DNA of 33,767 nucleotides, taken from an uncultured Dorea sp. Lineage in GTDB: Bacteria; Bacillota; Clostridia; Lachnospirales; Lachnospiraceae. Below are positions 22,916 through 31,880 of the stretch, piece after piece. Under the pieces are notes generated by a model. It was given only the letters and a program-made list of their open reading frames with translations, was not told the DNA's origin and made no database searches. Every line of letters starts with the position of its first letter. Within the stretch, counting starts at the first letter, position 1. Location of the stretch: positions 1-33,767 of the forward strand of contig CAJURK010000035.1 of NCBI GenBank assembly GCA_910588745.1, given 5' to 3'. The position numbers were made by a program, and so were the translations under genes.

Positions 22916-25900
22916 TTATCCTATTTTTTCTACGCCAAGCGTCACTTTCTCTCCATTAATCTTCCACTCCTTCACATATCCCCCAGGAGTCGTGTTGGTA
23001 ACGGTCTTCGCCAGCGTTTCTGAACCAATTGTCTCCGCGTGGCCTGCAAATATCCCGGCTGCTTTTTCGCTTCCTTCATAGGTAACGGCGATCTGATCCA
23101 TCACCTCAAAATCCGCTTCTTTCCGCATTGTCTGAACCTTGCTGATAATCTCACGGACAAATCCTTCTTCCAGAAGTTCCTCTGACAGGTTGGTATCCAA
23201 AACAACCGTAACGCCATTGTCGCTCTCCGATACATAGCCTTCCATCTGAGCAGTCTCAATCAGCAGATCTTCTCTAAACAAGGTAACTTCCTGTCCGTTT
23301 ACCATCAGTTTCAGAGCCTCCGACGCGTTCAGCTCATCCATCGCCGCATTTCCATCCAGTTCGCTCAGCGCTGTTTTAATTCCACCTAGCATTTTACCAT
23401 ATTTTGGCCCCACTGTCTTTAGCTGAGGTTTAAAACTATAAGAAGTAAAGTCCCTTACGTCTTGTGTAAATGTTACAGCCTTTATATTCAGCTCATCCTT
23501 TACAATATCCTGGTAAAATTCCGGCAGGGTAAAGCCGGCTTTCACAAACATCCGGCCGATAGGCTGACGGTTCTTAATATTTGCCGTATTACGGCAGGCG
23601 CGGCCCATTACAACCAGCTTAAGAACTTGTTCCATATTTGCTTCCAGTTCTTTATCAATCTCCGCCTCGCAGACGGTCGGGAAATCACACAGATGAATAC
23701 TTTCCGGCGCTTCACCGTCCACGCTTCTTACCAGATTCTGGTAAATCTCCTCCGTCATAAACGGAACCATTGGCGCGGCCGCCTTACAGCATTCTACCAA
23801 CGCCGTGTAAAGCGTCATATATGCATTAATCTTATCCTGCTCCATTCCCTTTGCCCAGAAACGCTCTCTGCTTCTTCTTACATACCAGTTGCTCATATCG
23901 TCTACAAAATCCTGCAGCGCTCTTGCCGCCTCCGGTATGCGGTAATTGTCAAGGTTCTTATCTACCGTCTTGATCAGTGTATTCAGCTTTGACAAAAGCC
24001 ATTGATCCATAACCGATAATTTATCGTATTCTAAGGTGTATTTTGACGCGTCAAACCCATCAATATTTGCATACAGCACATAGAATGCATAGGTATTCCA
24101 CAACGTTCCCATGAACTTGCGCTGACCCTCCACTACGGCCTTGCCATGGAAACGGTTCGGCAGCCATGGCGCGCTGTTTACATAGAAATACCAGCGGATT
24201 GCATCTGCCCCGTAGGTCTCTAAGGCCTCAAAAGGATCTACTGCATTTCCTTTCGACTTGCTCATCTTCTGCCCATTTTCATCCTGCACGTGTCCAAGTA
24301 CAATCACATTTTTATAAGGCGCTTCGTTAAAAATTAACGTAGAAATTGCAAGCAGCGAGTAAAACCATCCTCTGGTCTGGTCTACCGCTTCCGAGATAAA
24401 GTTCGCCGGGAACTGCTGCTCGAACAGTTCTTTATTTTCAAAAGGATAATGATGCTGCGCAAACGGCATGGCGCCGCTGTCAAACCAGCAGTCGATCACT
24501 TCCGGAACCCGGCGCATCGGTTTGCCGCATTTCGGACAGCGAATGGTTACCTCGTCAATATACGGACGGTGAAGCTCGATATCCTCCGGGCAGTTGTCCG
24601 ACATACTTTTCAATTCCTCAATACTTCCGATGGAATGCTGGCATCCGCACTCGCATTCCCAGATATTTAGAGGGGTTCCCCAATAACGGTTACGGCTAAT
24701 GCCCCAGTCCTGTACATTTTCCAGCCAGTCGCCGAAACGACCCTTTCCGATACTTTCCGGAATCCAGTTAATGGTATTGTTATTGGCAATCAAATCCTCT
24801 TTTACATCCGTCATCTTGATGAACCAGGATTCTCTTGCATAGTAAATCAACGGCGTATCGCATCTCCAACAGTGAGGATAGCTATGCTCAAACTTCGGCG
24901 CGGAAAACAGCAGTTTTCTTCCTTCTAAATCCTTTAACACCTCCGGATCGGCTTTCTTTACAAACAGCCCGGCAAACGGTGTAGACTCTGCCATATTTCC
25001 TTTCTCATCTACAAGCTGGACAAAAGGCATATCGTATTTCCGGCATACTTTCGCATCGTCCTCGCCAAACGCGGGGGCAATGTGTACCACACCGGTACCG
25101 TCTGTCAGCGTTACATAATCGTCGCAGGTTACATAGAACGCCTTCTTATGCTGCCCTGCGATTCCGTCTGCGGCGCACTGATAGAGGGGCTCATATTCTT
25201 TGAATTCCAGTTCCTTTCCAGTGTAAGTCTTCAGCACTTCATACGCCGCTTTTCCATCCTCTGCAAGCGGCCCTAAAACCGTATCAAGAAGCGCTTCTGC
25301 CATATAATAGGTATATCCGTCCACACAGGACACCTTAGCATACGTCTCCTTAGGGTTCACACATAAACCAAGATTCGAGGGCAGCGTCCACGGCGTTGTC
25401 GTCCACGCAAGAATGTACGCGTCCTCTCCTTTTGCCTTAAAACGGACAATTGCAGACCGTTCCTTTACATCCTTATAGCCTTGAGCCACTTCCTGGGCGG
25501 AAAGCGGCGTGCCGCAGCGCGGGCAGTAAGGCACAATCTTGAATCCTTTATAAAGAAGCCCTTTATCCCAGATTTTCTTTAACGCCCACCATTCGGATTC
25601 AATAAAGTCATTGTGATAAGTTACATAAGGATTCTCCATATCAGCCCAAAAGCCGACTGTACCGGAAAAGTCCTCCCACATTCCCTTGTATTTCCAGACG
25701 CTTTCCTTACACTTGTTGATAAACGGCTCCAGACCATATTCTTCAATCTGCTCTTTGCCATCCAGACCCAGGAGCTTTTCCACCTCCAGTTCCACCGGAA
25801 GGCCGTGGGTATCCCAGCCCGCCTTACGCGGAACCATGCAGCCTTTCATTGTTCGGTATCTTGGAATCATATCTTTAATAACACGGGTCAATACGTGACC

Positions 25901-26068
25901 AATATGCGGTTTTCCATTCGCAGTCGGCGGACCGTCATAAAAAGTATAAGTCTCGCCATTCTTACGGTTTTCCATGCTTTTCTCAAAAATGTGATTCTCT
26001 TCCCAAAATTTTTCAATTTCCTTCTCACGATCTACGAATTTCAAATCCGTAGAAACCTTCTTATACAT
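22916..26068 (-). CDS. ileS: Isoleucyl-tRNA synthetase, long form (IleS2-like)
   Basis: A 1050-residue class I synthetase that charges tRNA-Ile. The HIGH motif is at 55-58 (GKPHIGHVLT) and KMSKS at 601-605. WDTHGLPVELEVEK and the length over 1000 residues point to the eukaryote-like type 2 enzyme, a clade that includes mupirocin-tolerant forms; I infer the type from these features only. Two CxxC pairs (CPRC near 186, CPKC near 510) may bind zinc. AGGAGG six bases before the ATG at 26068 sets the start over a TTG two codons earlier. A T-box leader precedes it, and glgP follows in the same transcript. Confidence 0.96.
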   Translation of the reverse strand: MYKKVSTDLKFVDREKEIEKFWEENHIFEKSMENRKNGETYTFYDGPPTANGKPHIGHVLTRVIKDMIPRYRTMKGCMVPRKAGWDTHGLPVELEVEKLLGLDGKEQIEEYGLEPFINKCKESVWKYKGMWEDFSGTVGFWADMENPYVTYHNDFIESEWWALKKIWDKGLLYKGFKIVPYCPRCGTPLSAQEVAQGYKDVKERSAIVRFKAKGEDAYILAWTTTPWTLPSNLGLCVNPKETYAKVSCVDGYTYYMAEALLDTVLGPLAEDGKAAYEVLKTYTGKELEFKEYEPLYQCAADGIAGQHKKAFYVTCDDYVTLTDGTGVVHIAPAFGEDDAKVCRKYDMPFVQLVDEKGNMAESTPFAGLFVKKADPEVLKDLEGRKLLFSAPKFEHSYPHCWRCDTPLIYYARESWFIKMTDVKEDLIANNNTINWIPESIGKGRFGDWLENVQDWGISRNRYWGTPLNIWECECGCQHSIGSIEELKSMSDNCPEDIELHRPYIDEVTIRCPKCGKPMRRVPEVIDCWFDSGAMPFAQHHYPFENKELFEQQFPANFISEAVDQTRGWFYSLLAISTLIFNEAPYKNVIVLGHVQDENGQKMSKSKGNAVDPFEALETYGADAIRWYFYVNSAPWLPNRFHGKAVVEGQRKFMGTLWNTYAFYVLYANIDGFDASKYTLEYDKLSVMDQWLLSKLNTLIKTVDKNLDNYRIPEAARALQDFVDDMSNWYVRRSRERFWAKGMEQDKINAYMTLYTALVECCKAAAPMVPFMTEEIYQNLVRSVDGEAPESIHLCDFPTVCEAEIDKELEANMEQVLKLVVMGRACRNTANIKNRQPIGRMFVKAGFTLPEFYQDIVKDELNIKAVTFTQDVRDFTSYSFKPQLKTVGPKYGKMLGGIKTALSELDGNAAMDELNASEALKLMVNGQEVTLFREDLLIETAQMEGYVSESDNGVTVVLDTNLSEELLEEGFVREIISKVQTMRKEADFEVMDQIAVTYEGSEKAAGIFAGHAETIGSETLAKTVTNTTPGGYVKEWKINGEKVTLGVEKIG

Positions 26069-26074
26069 AATCAA

Positions 26075-26240
26075 CCTCCTTCGCTCTTGAAGAACAGAGA
26101 CGCGCTCCTCACGTCCTCACATTCAAATATTTCTACCAGCGCAGTTTTGTCACACCAGGAATCGCCGCCCTTTGCAAAAGCAAACTCCGCGCATTTCCTG
26201 GAAGTTTTTTACATATAAGGAACAACGTTTCCTAATATAG
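26075..26240 (-). other. Structured stretch between the T-box terminator and ileS
   Basis: About 165 bases with no gene. It can form CCAGGAA/TTCCTGG enclosing a TTTGC-TTTT-GCAAA hairpin, and a smaller AGGAA/TTCCT hairpin near the terminator. Leaders usually reach the start codon sooner after the terminator. Confidence 0.45.
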
Positions 26241-26555
26241 TAAAAAAGCTCTCGTCCGAATAGGACGAAAGCTTAACTGCTTCGCTTATAAACCACCTAA
26301 ACATACCGTCATATGCCTTCCCTGTAACGGGGGAAATCCGTCGGCATCTACTTGACTTCTTTTGTAATATAACTACAACATCGAAAAGAAGCGTTCGGCA
26401 ACCGCAACTCGGAAGTGATGTTCAGACTGCCTTTACTCATACCAGGCTTCCACCACCCCCGGCTCGCTGGACGATTCCTGCTTTCTTCTAAACACAGGAA
26501 CCTTAAAACTTTCAAAGCATCCTACTGTCTTCGTCACCATTTTTTTCACCCTGTA
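26241..26555 (-). promoter_or_regulatory. T-box riboswitch (isoleucine), with terminator
   Basis: The leader RNA of ileS, about 310 bases. From the 5' end: stem I with a likely specifier ATC (26417-26419) in the context GAACATCACTTCCGAGT, which resembles the conserved 3' side of the specifier loop; GGTGGTGGAAGCCTGG on the apical side; the T-box core AGGTGGT near 26295; and a terminator, 10-bp arms around 26247-26274 followed by TTTTTT (26242-26247). Uncharged tRNA-Ile would stabilise the antiterminator and let ileS be read. Confidence 0.88.
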
Positions 26556-26556
26556 A

Positions 26557-26586
26557 TTATAGTCGAAAAAGATAGAATCCGTCAAG
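26557..26586 (-). promoter_or_regulatory. Promoter of the ileS T-box transcript
   Basis: TTGACG (26581-26586) and TATAAT (26557-26562) are 18 bases apart on the minus strand, immediately before the T-box leader. Confidence 0.8.
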
Positions 26587-26608
26587 ACCCGATTACAAAT
26601 TTACTGAA

Positions 26609-28045
26609 TCAATGCCTCCTGCGTTTTTCCTCCCTTTTCCGGTTAATTCTCGTCGTAATAACAGCGATTCCCGCACACACCGCAAGTATCGCTGCCGCGC
26701 CGATTGCTGCCGCCGCTTTATACCGCTCTTTATCATCTTTCTTCTCTTCCCGCGCGTCTTCCTTCGGCTCGTTTTCCTCTTCTTTTATCTCCTTCGGCTC
26801 TTCCTGGACTTTTTTCTTATTGTTGTAATAATTCGCGCTGACCGTCACTTCGCAAGTTCCCACAGGTATCTCGTCATAGAAATACGTCACTGTGGCATCG
26901 TCCGTCCCATCTTCATGGAGAACAATCTCCCTGTCAAGCTTCTCAACGTCCGCTTTCTCCGAAAGCAGTACATATGCGCCGTCCGAGATCCGGCTATACT
27001 CCATATCTTCATCCAAGTCCTCAACGGACACCTTCTGAAAATGATCAAACCCATAATCCAGCAGCGCCTTTGTATCCGAATATGGATGCCCTCCATAAGT
27101 ATGCAGAACCACGCACACCAAACGCCGTTCCCCGTTATCGGCCAATGTAATCAGGGTATTTTCTGCCTCCGTTGTATAGCCTGTTTTCCCTCCTACAGCA
27201 TATTCATAATAGTCAGAATGATTCGCAATCAACATATGATGCTTTTGCTGAAATACATGCTCCTCCACAGTATCCGATTCCGGGATCGTATACTGCTGCG
27301 CCTGGCAGATCTGGAAAAACATTGGGTAATCAAACAACGCTTTTCCAATCAACGCCATATCCCTCGCACAGGTAAAGTGGTTTTCATCAAACACACCGTT
27401 CGTATTCACGAAGTTAGAATTTTCCCCGCCAAGCTGAGCGCATTTCTCGTTCATCTGCCCGATAAACCAGTCATAGTCCTGGCCCTGGCTGAGCGCAACT
27501 GTCTCTCCTACCGCATAGGCGGCCTCATTAGCTGAAGCCAGAAGCATCGCGTACATGGTCTGCTCCAAACTGATTTGATTTCCCTCTTTTAGTCCAATAG
27601 ACGCATACCCTGATCCGAGACATGCCAACGCTTCCTTAGAAACCGTAACCTGACTGTCCATATCTCCATATTGAAATGCCAAAAGCGCCGTCAGCACCTT
27701 CGTAATACTTGCCGGATATTCTTTCTTATCTATATTTTTCGCATACAGAATTGCGCCGCTGTCAGCATCCATTACAATACCCGCGTCTCCATATGTCCCC
27801 GGCCCTTTCGGCCATCCTTTTCGCTCATTTGTCTGCACCGGCAGCTCATACGCCTCCTTAAGCGCCTTTTCGCGGGCTTCTTTTTCTGCTTTCGCCGCCT
27901 TTTCTTCCTCTGTCATCTCGCTTTCCGGCTTCTCCTGTTCCCCGGTATTTCCCGAAGTTTCAGACGCCACGCCTAATCCCGCTGTTAGCATGCTGAGAAA
28001 TACAGCCGCCAATATCACAGCAACCATCTGCTTCCATCGTCTCAT
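26609..28045 (-). CDS. dacF: D-alanyl-D-alanine carboxypeptidase (DacF type)
   Basis: A 478-residue S11 penicillin-binding protein that trims the last D-Ala from peptidoglycan stem peptides. The active-site motifs are SITK at 113-116, SAN at 171-173 and KTG at 287-289. A signal peptide (about 1-28) is followed by an acidic/Lys-rich linker; the C-terminus has a Glu/Lys-rich stretch, one membrane helix (about 445-462) and a basic tail, so it is anchored at both the substrate side and the membrane. The ATG at 28045 has GGAGG six bases upstream; the frame itself extends to 28072. The gene ends 23 bases before the ileS promoter. DacF versus DacA/DacB is a size- and context-based choice. Confidence 0.88.
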   Translation of the reverse strand: MRRWKQMVAVILAAVFLSMLTAGLGVASETSGNTGEQEKPESEMTEEEKAAKAEKEAREKALKEAYELPVQTNERKGWPKGPGTYGDAGIVMDADSGAILYAKNIDKKEYPASITKVLTALLAFQYGDMDSQVTVSKEALACLGSGYASIGLKEGNQISLEQTMYAMLLASANEAAYAVGETVALSQGQDYDWFIGQMNEKCAQLGGENSNFVNTNGVFDENHFTCARDMALIGKALFDYPMFFQICQAQQYTIPESDTVEEHVFQQKHHMLIANHSDYYEYAVGGKTGYTTEAENTLITLADNGERRLVCVVLHTYGGHPYSDTKALLDYGFDHFQKVSVEDLDEDMEYSRISDGAYVLLSEKADVEKLDREIVLHEDGTDDATVTYFYDEIPVGTCEVTVSANYYNNKKKVQEEPKEIKEEENEPKEDAREEKKDDKERYKAAAAIGAAAILAVCAGIAVITTRINRKREEKRRRH

Positions 28046-28104
28046 ACGCCGCCTCCATAAAAGTGCCTGCAAACTCAGTCTGCCAGTTCTCTTGCCTAAT
28101 AAAT

Positions 28105-28133
28105 ATTATATGATATTACAAAAAAATACGCAA
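28105..28133 (-). promoter_or_regulatory. Promoter of the D,D-carboxypeptidase gene
   Basis: TTGCGT (28128-28133) and TATAAT (28105-28110) are 17 bases apart on the minus strand. An 8-bp hairpin with a GAAA loop (ATAACCG/CGGTTAT, 28135-28154) lies just upstream. Confidence 0.6.
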
Positions 28134-28225
28134 GATAACCGGAAACGGTTATCGAATCAAATCCCGTTTGCAATATGAATTTTAGGTGGAATTTGCGAAA
28201 AAAATACTGCATTCTAAAAAATCTG

Positions 28226-28458
28226 TGTTATACTATGGATGATTGCAAACATTACAGATTTTATAACGCTTACAAACAAGCAAATTTATAGCAATTCTTA
28301 GCAGGAGGCTGATAAGCCGACGGCATCCTTAGATTACAAGTATATAGCAAACCTGATGGGATTCGCTCAGTTAGATAACCATGATTGCTTTGCGGAATCG
28401 TATGCCTTCGTTTATCATCAATTGCTCATACAAAAATATATATGAAAGGAGGCTGTAT
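28226..28458 (+). promoter_or_regulatory. Extended -10 promoter and long leader of the PilT-type operon
   Basis: TGTTATACT (28226-28234) is an extended -10 box with a weak -35 region. The leader to the first gene is about 215 bases. It holds an AGGAGG (28303-28308) with no start codon at the right distance, a small GGCT-GATA-AGCC hairpin after it, and an open 29-codon frame from the ATG at 28356 to 28445. I did not recognise a riboswitch class. Confidence 0.4.
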
Positions 28459-29421
28459 ATGCATAAAAAAATACTTATGGTTTGTCTGTCTTTCATCCTC
28501 ATTTTCTCAGTCATCTTTTTAATCGGGTGTTCTACGAAGTCGTCGGAAGGCGGCTCTGCCAACCTTTCCGGTTCTTCTCAAAAGAAGAAAGCAGACTCGG
28601 GTAAGAAACGGACAACAGTTCACGAATATCTTCTTCCAACAGCTTCAGGAGCCGTCGTCTATGGAAACGATATTATTTCTATAGACGCATCCAACGTTTC
28701 GGAAGGCTATGTTATGGTTCAATACAGCGGAGGAATTGAGAAAGTGCGCATACAGATTACCGCACCGGACGGAACCACTTATACTTATGCGCTTGCCATC
28801 GGTTCCTACGAGACGTTTCCTCTATCCGGCGGAGACGGAAACTATCATATCGATATACTAGAAAACGCTTACGACGATATGTATGCCATCGCCTTTTCCC
28901 AGGACTTTAGCGTAACCTTAAACGATGAGTTTCGGCCGTTCCTGTATCCAAACCAGTATGTATGGTTCACACAGGATTATGAAGCGGTAGCCTTTGCTGC
29001 CAGCCTGTCAGACAGTTCCTCGGACGACTTAGACTATTTAGAACAGGTTTACCAATATGTGATCACAAATATCACTTACGACGAAGAACTCGCGGCCAAT
29101 GTTAAGACCAATTATTTGCCGAATATCGATAATACCTTAAAGACGAAAAAGGGCATCTGCTTCGACTATGCGTCCCTTATGGCGGCTATGCTCCGCTCCC
29201 AGGGAGTCCCGACCAAACTGGTTGTAGGTTACTCCGGCGAAGCCTACCATGCATGGATCAGCGTTTACCTAAAGGAAATCGGATGGGTAGACGATATCAT
29301 TGAATTTGACGGCAAAAGCTGGTCTCTTATGGATCCAACTCTCGCCGCTAATAACAGCAGCAGCTCAGTTGCAAAGTATGTTGGCGACGGAAGCAACTAC
29401 ACTGTAAAATATTCATATTAA
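28459..29421 (+). CDS. Transglutaminase-like lipoprotein
   Basis: A 320-residue lipoprotein with a lipobox LIGC ending at Cys24, a Ser/Gly/Lys-rich linker, a beta-rich middle region (about 53-155) and a transglutaminase-like domain. The catalytic triad is visible as Cys234 (KGICFDYASL), His264 (YHAWISVY) and Asp292 (LMDPTL). Such domains are mostly papain-fold proteases or crosslinkers on the cell surface. The ATG at 28459 has AAAGGAGG upstream; a longer frame from 28381 lacks one. It leads the PilC-PilT operon, so an action on pilus subunits or surface proteins is a plausible inference, not shown. Confidence 0.85.
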   Translation: MHKKILMVCLSFILIFSVIFLIGCSTKSSEGGSANLSGSSQKKKADSGKKRTTVHEYLLPTASGAVVYGNDIISIDASNVSEGYVMVQYSGGIEKVRIQITAPDGTTYTYALAIGSYETFPLSGGDGNYHIDILENAYDDMYAIAFSQDFSVTLNDEFRPFLYPNQYVWFTQDYEAVAFAASLSDSSSDDLDYLEQVYQYVITNITYDEELAANVKTNYLPNIDNTLKTKKGICFDYASLMAAMLRSQGVPTKLVVGYSGEAYHAWISVYLKEIGWVDDIIEFDGKSWSLMDPTLAANNSSSSVAKYVGDGSNYTVKYSY

Positions 29422-29456
29422 ATGAAGACGCTTATCTTAGAAACGGAGGATTATTT

Positions 29457-30491
29457 ATGAAACCATTTTCCAATATGGAACTTTCTTCCTTCTGCGGACA
29501 GCTTGCCCTGATTTTAAAATCAGGCATTTCCTCTCTGGAAGGACTTACAATTATGCTGGAAGACGCCGCATCTCCAGAAGAAAAGAAGATATTAGAAGCT
29601 CTTCTCGAAAAAATGCAGGAAACCGGAAGCCTGTATCAATCTCTTGAGTCAGTTGAACTCTATCCCTCCTATATGCTTCATATGGTCGAGATCGGAGAAG
29701 AAACCGGTACCTTGGATGAAGTAATGCAGGCGCTCCAGAACCATTACGAACGCGAGGAAGCAATCAGTAAAAGCATTCGCAATTCCATTACATACCCAAT
29801 GATTATGACTGGAATGATGGCGGTAGTCGTAATCATTCTCCTGGTAAAAGTTATGCCTATATTTAACCAGGTATTTATCCAGCTCGGGACTGAGATGACA
29901 GGTTTTTCCCGGATGCTGATGAATGTCGGCAACGCCATTAACCGGTATTCCCTTGCGCTTGTCATTCTGCTTGTACTTATCGCAATCCTTGTATTTTACG
30001 GAACACGTACCGATTCCGGACGCAGTATGTTCCGAAGCCTGGGTTACAAACTAAAGCTTACCAGAGCCGTCTACGAGGAAATCGCCGTCTGCCGTTTTGC
30101 CAGCGGTATGGCGCTTACCTTAAGCAGCGGGCTGAATCCGGAGCGAAGCATGGAACTTGTCAATTCCCTGAATGACGACCCGGTATTTCAGAAAAAGATA
30201 GACCAGTGCCAGAGTCAGGTAGACGAAGGAAACGACTTGTCGCAGGCATTATTTACCTCCGGAATGTTTACCGGCGTTTATGCACGGATGGTTTCCATTG
30301 GTTCCAAAACAGGTACTATTGATCAGGTAATGGAACAGGTAGCGGCTCTCTATCAGGAGGACATTGATAACCGTATGAATAACATTCTTGCCGTATTAGA
30401 GCCTACTCTTGTTATTTTGTTATCTTTGATCGTTGGCGTAATTCTTCTGTCGGTCATGCTGCCGCTTATGGGAATCATGTCCAGCATTTAA
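29457..30491 (+). CDS. pilC: PilC/GspF-type inner membrane platform protein
   Basis: A 344-residue type II secretion F-family protein with two F-domains (LALILKSGISSLEGL...GEETGTLDEVMQAL and FASGMALTLSSGLNPERSMELV...GSKTGTIDQVMEQVA) and three membrane segments near 115-137, 165-184 and 318-340. This duplicated architecture is that of PilC/GspF/ComGB, distinct from TadB and TadC. It forms the platform that couples the ATPase to the filament. The ATG at 29457 has ACGGAGG upstream, 35 bases after the lipoprotein gene. Confidence 0.92.
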   Translation: MKPFSNMELSSFCGQLALILKSGISSLEGLTIMLEDAASPEEKKILEALLEKMQETGSLYQSLESVELYPSYMLHMVEIGEETGTLDEVMQALQNHYEREEAISKSIRNSITYPMIMTGMMAVVVIILLVKVMPIFNQVFIQLGTEMTGFSRMLMNVGNAINRYSLALVILLVLIAILVFYGTRTDSGRSMFRSLGYKLKLTRAVYEEIAVCRFASGMALTLSSGLNPERSMELVNSLNDDPVFQKKIDQCQSQVDEGNDLSQALFTSGMFTGVYARMVSIGSKTGTIDQVMEQVAALYQEDIDNRMNNILAVLEPTLVILLSLIVGVILLSVMLPLMGIMSSI

Positions 30492-30509
30492 GCAAAAGGA
30501 GCTGAAACT

Positions 30510-30845
30510 ATGAGTCGTTTTGAATACAAGAAACCATCGCGTCGTCCTCCTAAGATTCTTGCTTCTGTCTGTATCTTTGTGTTGATTCTTTTCCTGTTCG
30601 TGCAGGGAATTTCGTCTCTGTCCACAAGCACAATACAGCGTCAGCGGGAGAGCTTGGAGAACGCGATCATGCGCAATGTTACTTATTGTTATACAGTGGA
30701 GGGCGCATACCCGGAGAGTCTTGATTACCTAAAGAATCATTATGGCCTGATGTATGACGAAGACCTGTTCTTCGTGGACTATCATATATCCGGCTCTAAC
30801 ATTCTGCCGGATGTGACCATCATTGAAAAGGAGGGAAAAAAATAA
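30510..30845 (+). CDS. Small membrane protein, pseudopilin-like
   Basis: A 111-residue protein with a basic N-terminus, one membrane helix (about 17-34), an amphipathic helix (RESLENAIMRNVTYCYT) and then EGAYPESLDYLKNHYGL, a pattern close to the GxYPxSLxxL segment of type IV pseudopilins. It lacks a recognisable prepilin cleavage site. I infer a minor component of the filament system. The ATG at 30510 follows AAAGGAG by six bases. Its stop overlaps the next start (TAATG). Confidence 0.7.
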   Translation: MSRFEYKKPSRRPPKILASVCIFVLILFLFVQGISSLSTSTIQRQRESLENAIMRNVTYCYTVEGAYPESLDYLKNHYGLMYDEDLFFVDYHISGSNILPDVTIIEKEGKK

Positions 30846-31327
30846 TGCGTTTTCGTACACAGCGTAAGCATATGATAGATTTTCTGTTTTCTGTGGCATT
30901 ATTTTTCGTATTTGCCCTTTCGGCAGTTATCGTAATCCTCCTTGCCGCCAGAATCTACCAGTCAACAACAGAGAACTCCTCTCTGAATTATACATCCAGG
31001 ACCAGCCTGTCCTACATCGGTGAAAAGATTCATCAAAACGACTTAGACGGAGCCGTTTATCTTGGAAGCTTCGACGGATATGAGGCGCTGGTAATGGAAC
31101 AGGAACTAAAAGATGTAACTTATTACACTTACATCTACGCCTGTGACAATGAATTAAAGGAGCTATTTACCAGCGGCGATTCTGGTATTAAGGCTTCTTC
31201 CGGACAAACAATTTTAGAAATCCAGAATTTCTCTATGGAACAACTGTCCGATAACCTGTTCGCGTTTTCCTGTACAGACAGGAATAACCAGCAGGCCTCC
31301 ACGATCGTTGGGATCAGGAGCAAGTAA
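30845..31327 (+). CDS. DUF4860-like membrane protein
   Basis: A 160-residue protein with one N-terminal membrane helix (about 11-36) and a mixed domain that would lie outside the cell. HMIDFLFSVALFFVFALSAV and the following RTSLSYIGEKIHQND resemble DUF4860 proteins, which occur in Clostridial operons with PilC and PilT. Function is unknown. It starts one base inside the previous stop codon, so translation is coupled. Confidence 0.65.
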   Translation: MRFRTQRKHMIDFLFSVALFFVFALSAVIVILLAARIYQSTTENSSLNYTSRTSLSYIGEKIHQNDLDGAVYLGSFDGYEALVMEQELKDVTYYTYIYACDNELKELFTSGDSGIKASSGQTILEIQNFSMEQLSDNLFAFSCTDRNNQQASTIVGIRSK

Positions 31328-31376
31328 CCAGCGATAACTTATTTTTTTATTAACAGAGAAAGGATATCATTTCTTT

Positions 31377-31880
31377 ATGACACGTAGAAATAGAGCCAGA
31401 GCTTCCAGCTTATTCCTAATGGAATTAATTATTGCGATATTTTTCTTTTCTGCTGCAAGCGCCGTATGTATACAGTTTTTTGTAAAATCACATTTACTCA
31501 GTATGGAATCCAACGCATTAAACCACGCGGTAAATGAGTGTACAAGCGCAGCGGAACTGATCGATACCTCCGAAGGGGCCGAAAACATCCAGAATTTGCT
31601 GATGAGATTATATCCAAACGGTACCTATCCGGATATCCGTACCTCATCCCTCGCTCTACCAAATGACGATATCCAGATATATTTTGATAAAGATTTTAAA
31701 GACTGTATCCGTCAGGAAGCCGCATATATACTCACAATTCATTTTGCCGGAGAAGAAGAGCTGCTTTCTACAGATATGAAAGTAACCTCTGCAGCCGGTT
31801 CAAAAGATTCTGAAACCGTTATATACGAACTGCATACCAAACATCACTTAGCAAGGAGGACGGATTATGAAAAAAGATAA
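31377..31880 (+). CDS. Prepilin-like protein
   Basis: A 167-residue protein with a pilin-type N-terminus: RASSLFLMELIIAIFFFSAAS, where Glu16 stands as the +5 Glu of pilins and the preceding cleavage residue is Ser instead of Gly. One helix (about 12-33) is followed by a soluble domain. It may be a minor pilin, possibly processed by the distant TadV-type peptidase, or it may stay uncleaved. The ribosome site AGAAAGGA is about 12 bases before the ATG at 31377, a long spacing. It overlaps the next gene by 14 bases. Confidence 0.65.
   Translation: MTRRNRARASSLFLMELIIAIFFFSAASAVCIQFFVKSHLLSMESNALNHAVNECTSAAELIDTSEGAENIQNLLMRLYPNGTYPDIRTSSLALPNDDIQIYFDKDFKDCIRQEAAYILTIHFAGEEELLSTDMKVTSAAGSKDSETVIYELHTKHHLARRTDYEKR

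Noticed and set aside
22464..23081. Long plus-strand frames opposite glgP and ileS
   Set aside because: They overlap two conserved enzymes in antisense and show no start signal or recognisable protein.
28241..28400. Possible c-di-GMP riboswitch before the filament operon
   Set aside because: Fragments such as GCAAACC and AAGCC are present, but the ordered core of GEMM-I or GEMM-II could not be aligned, so I list it only as an unexplained leader.
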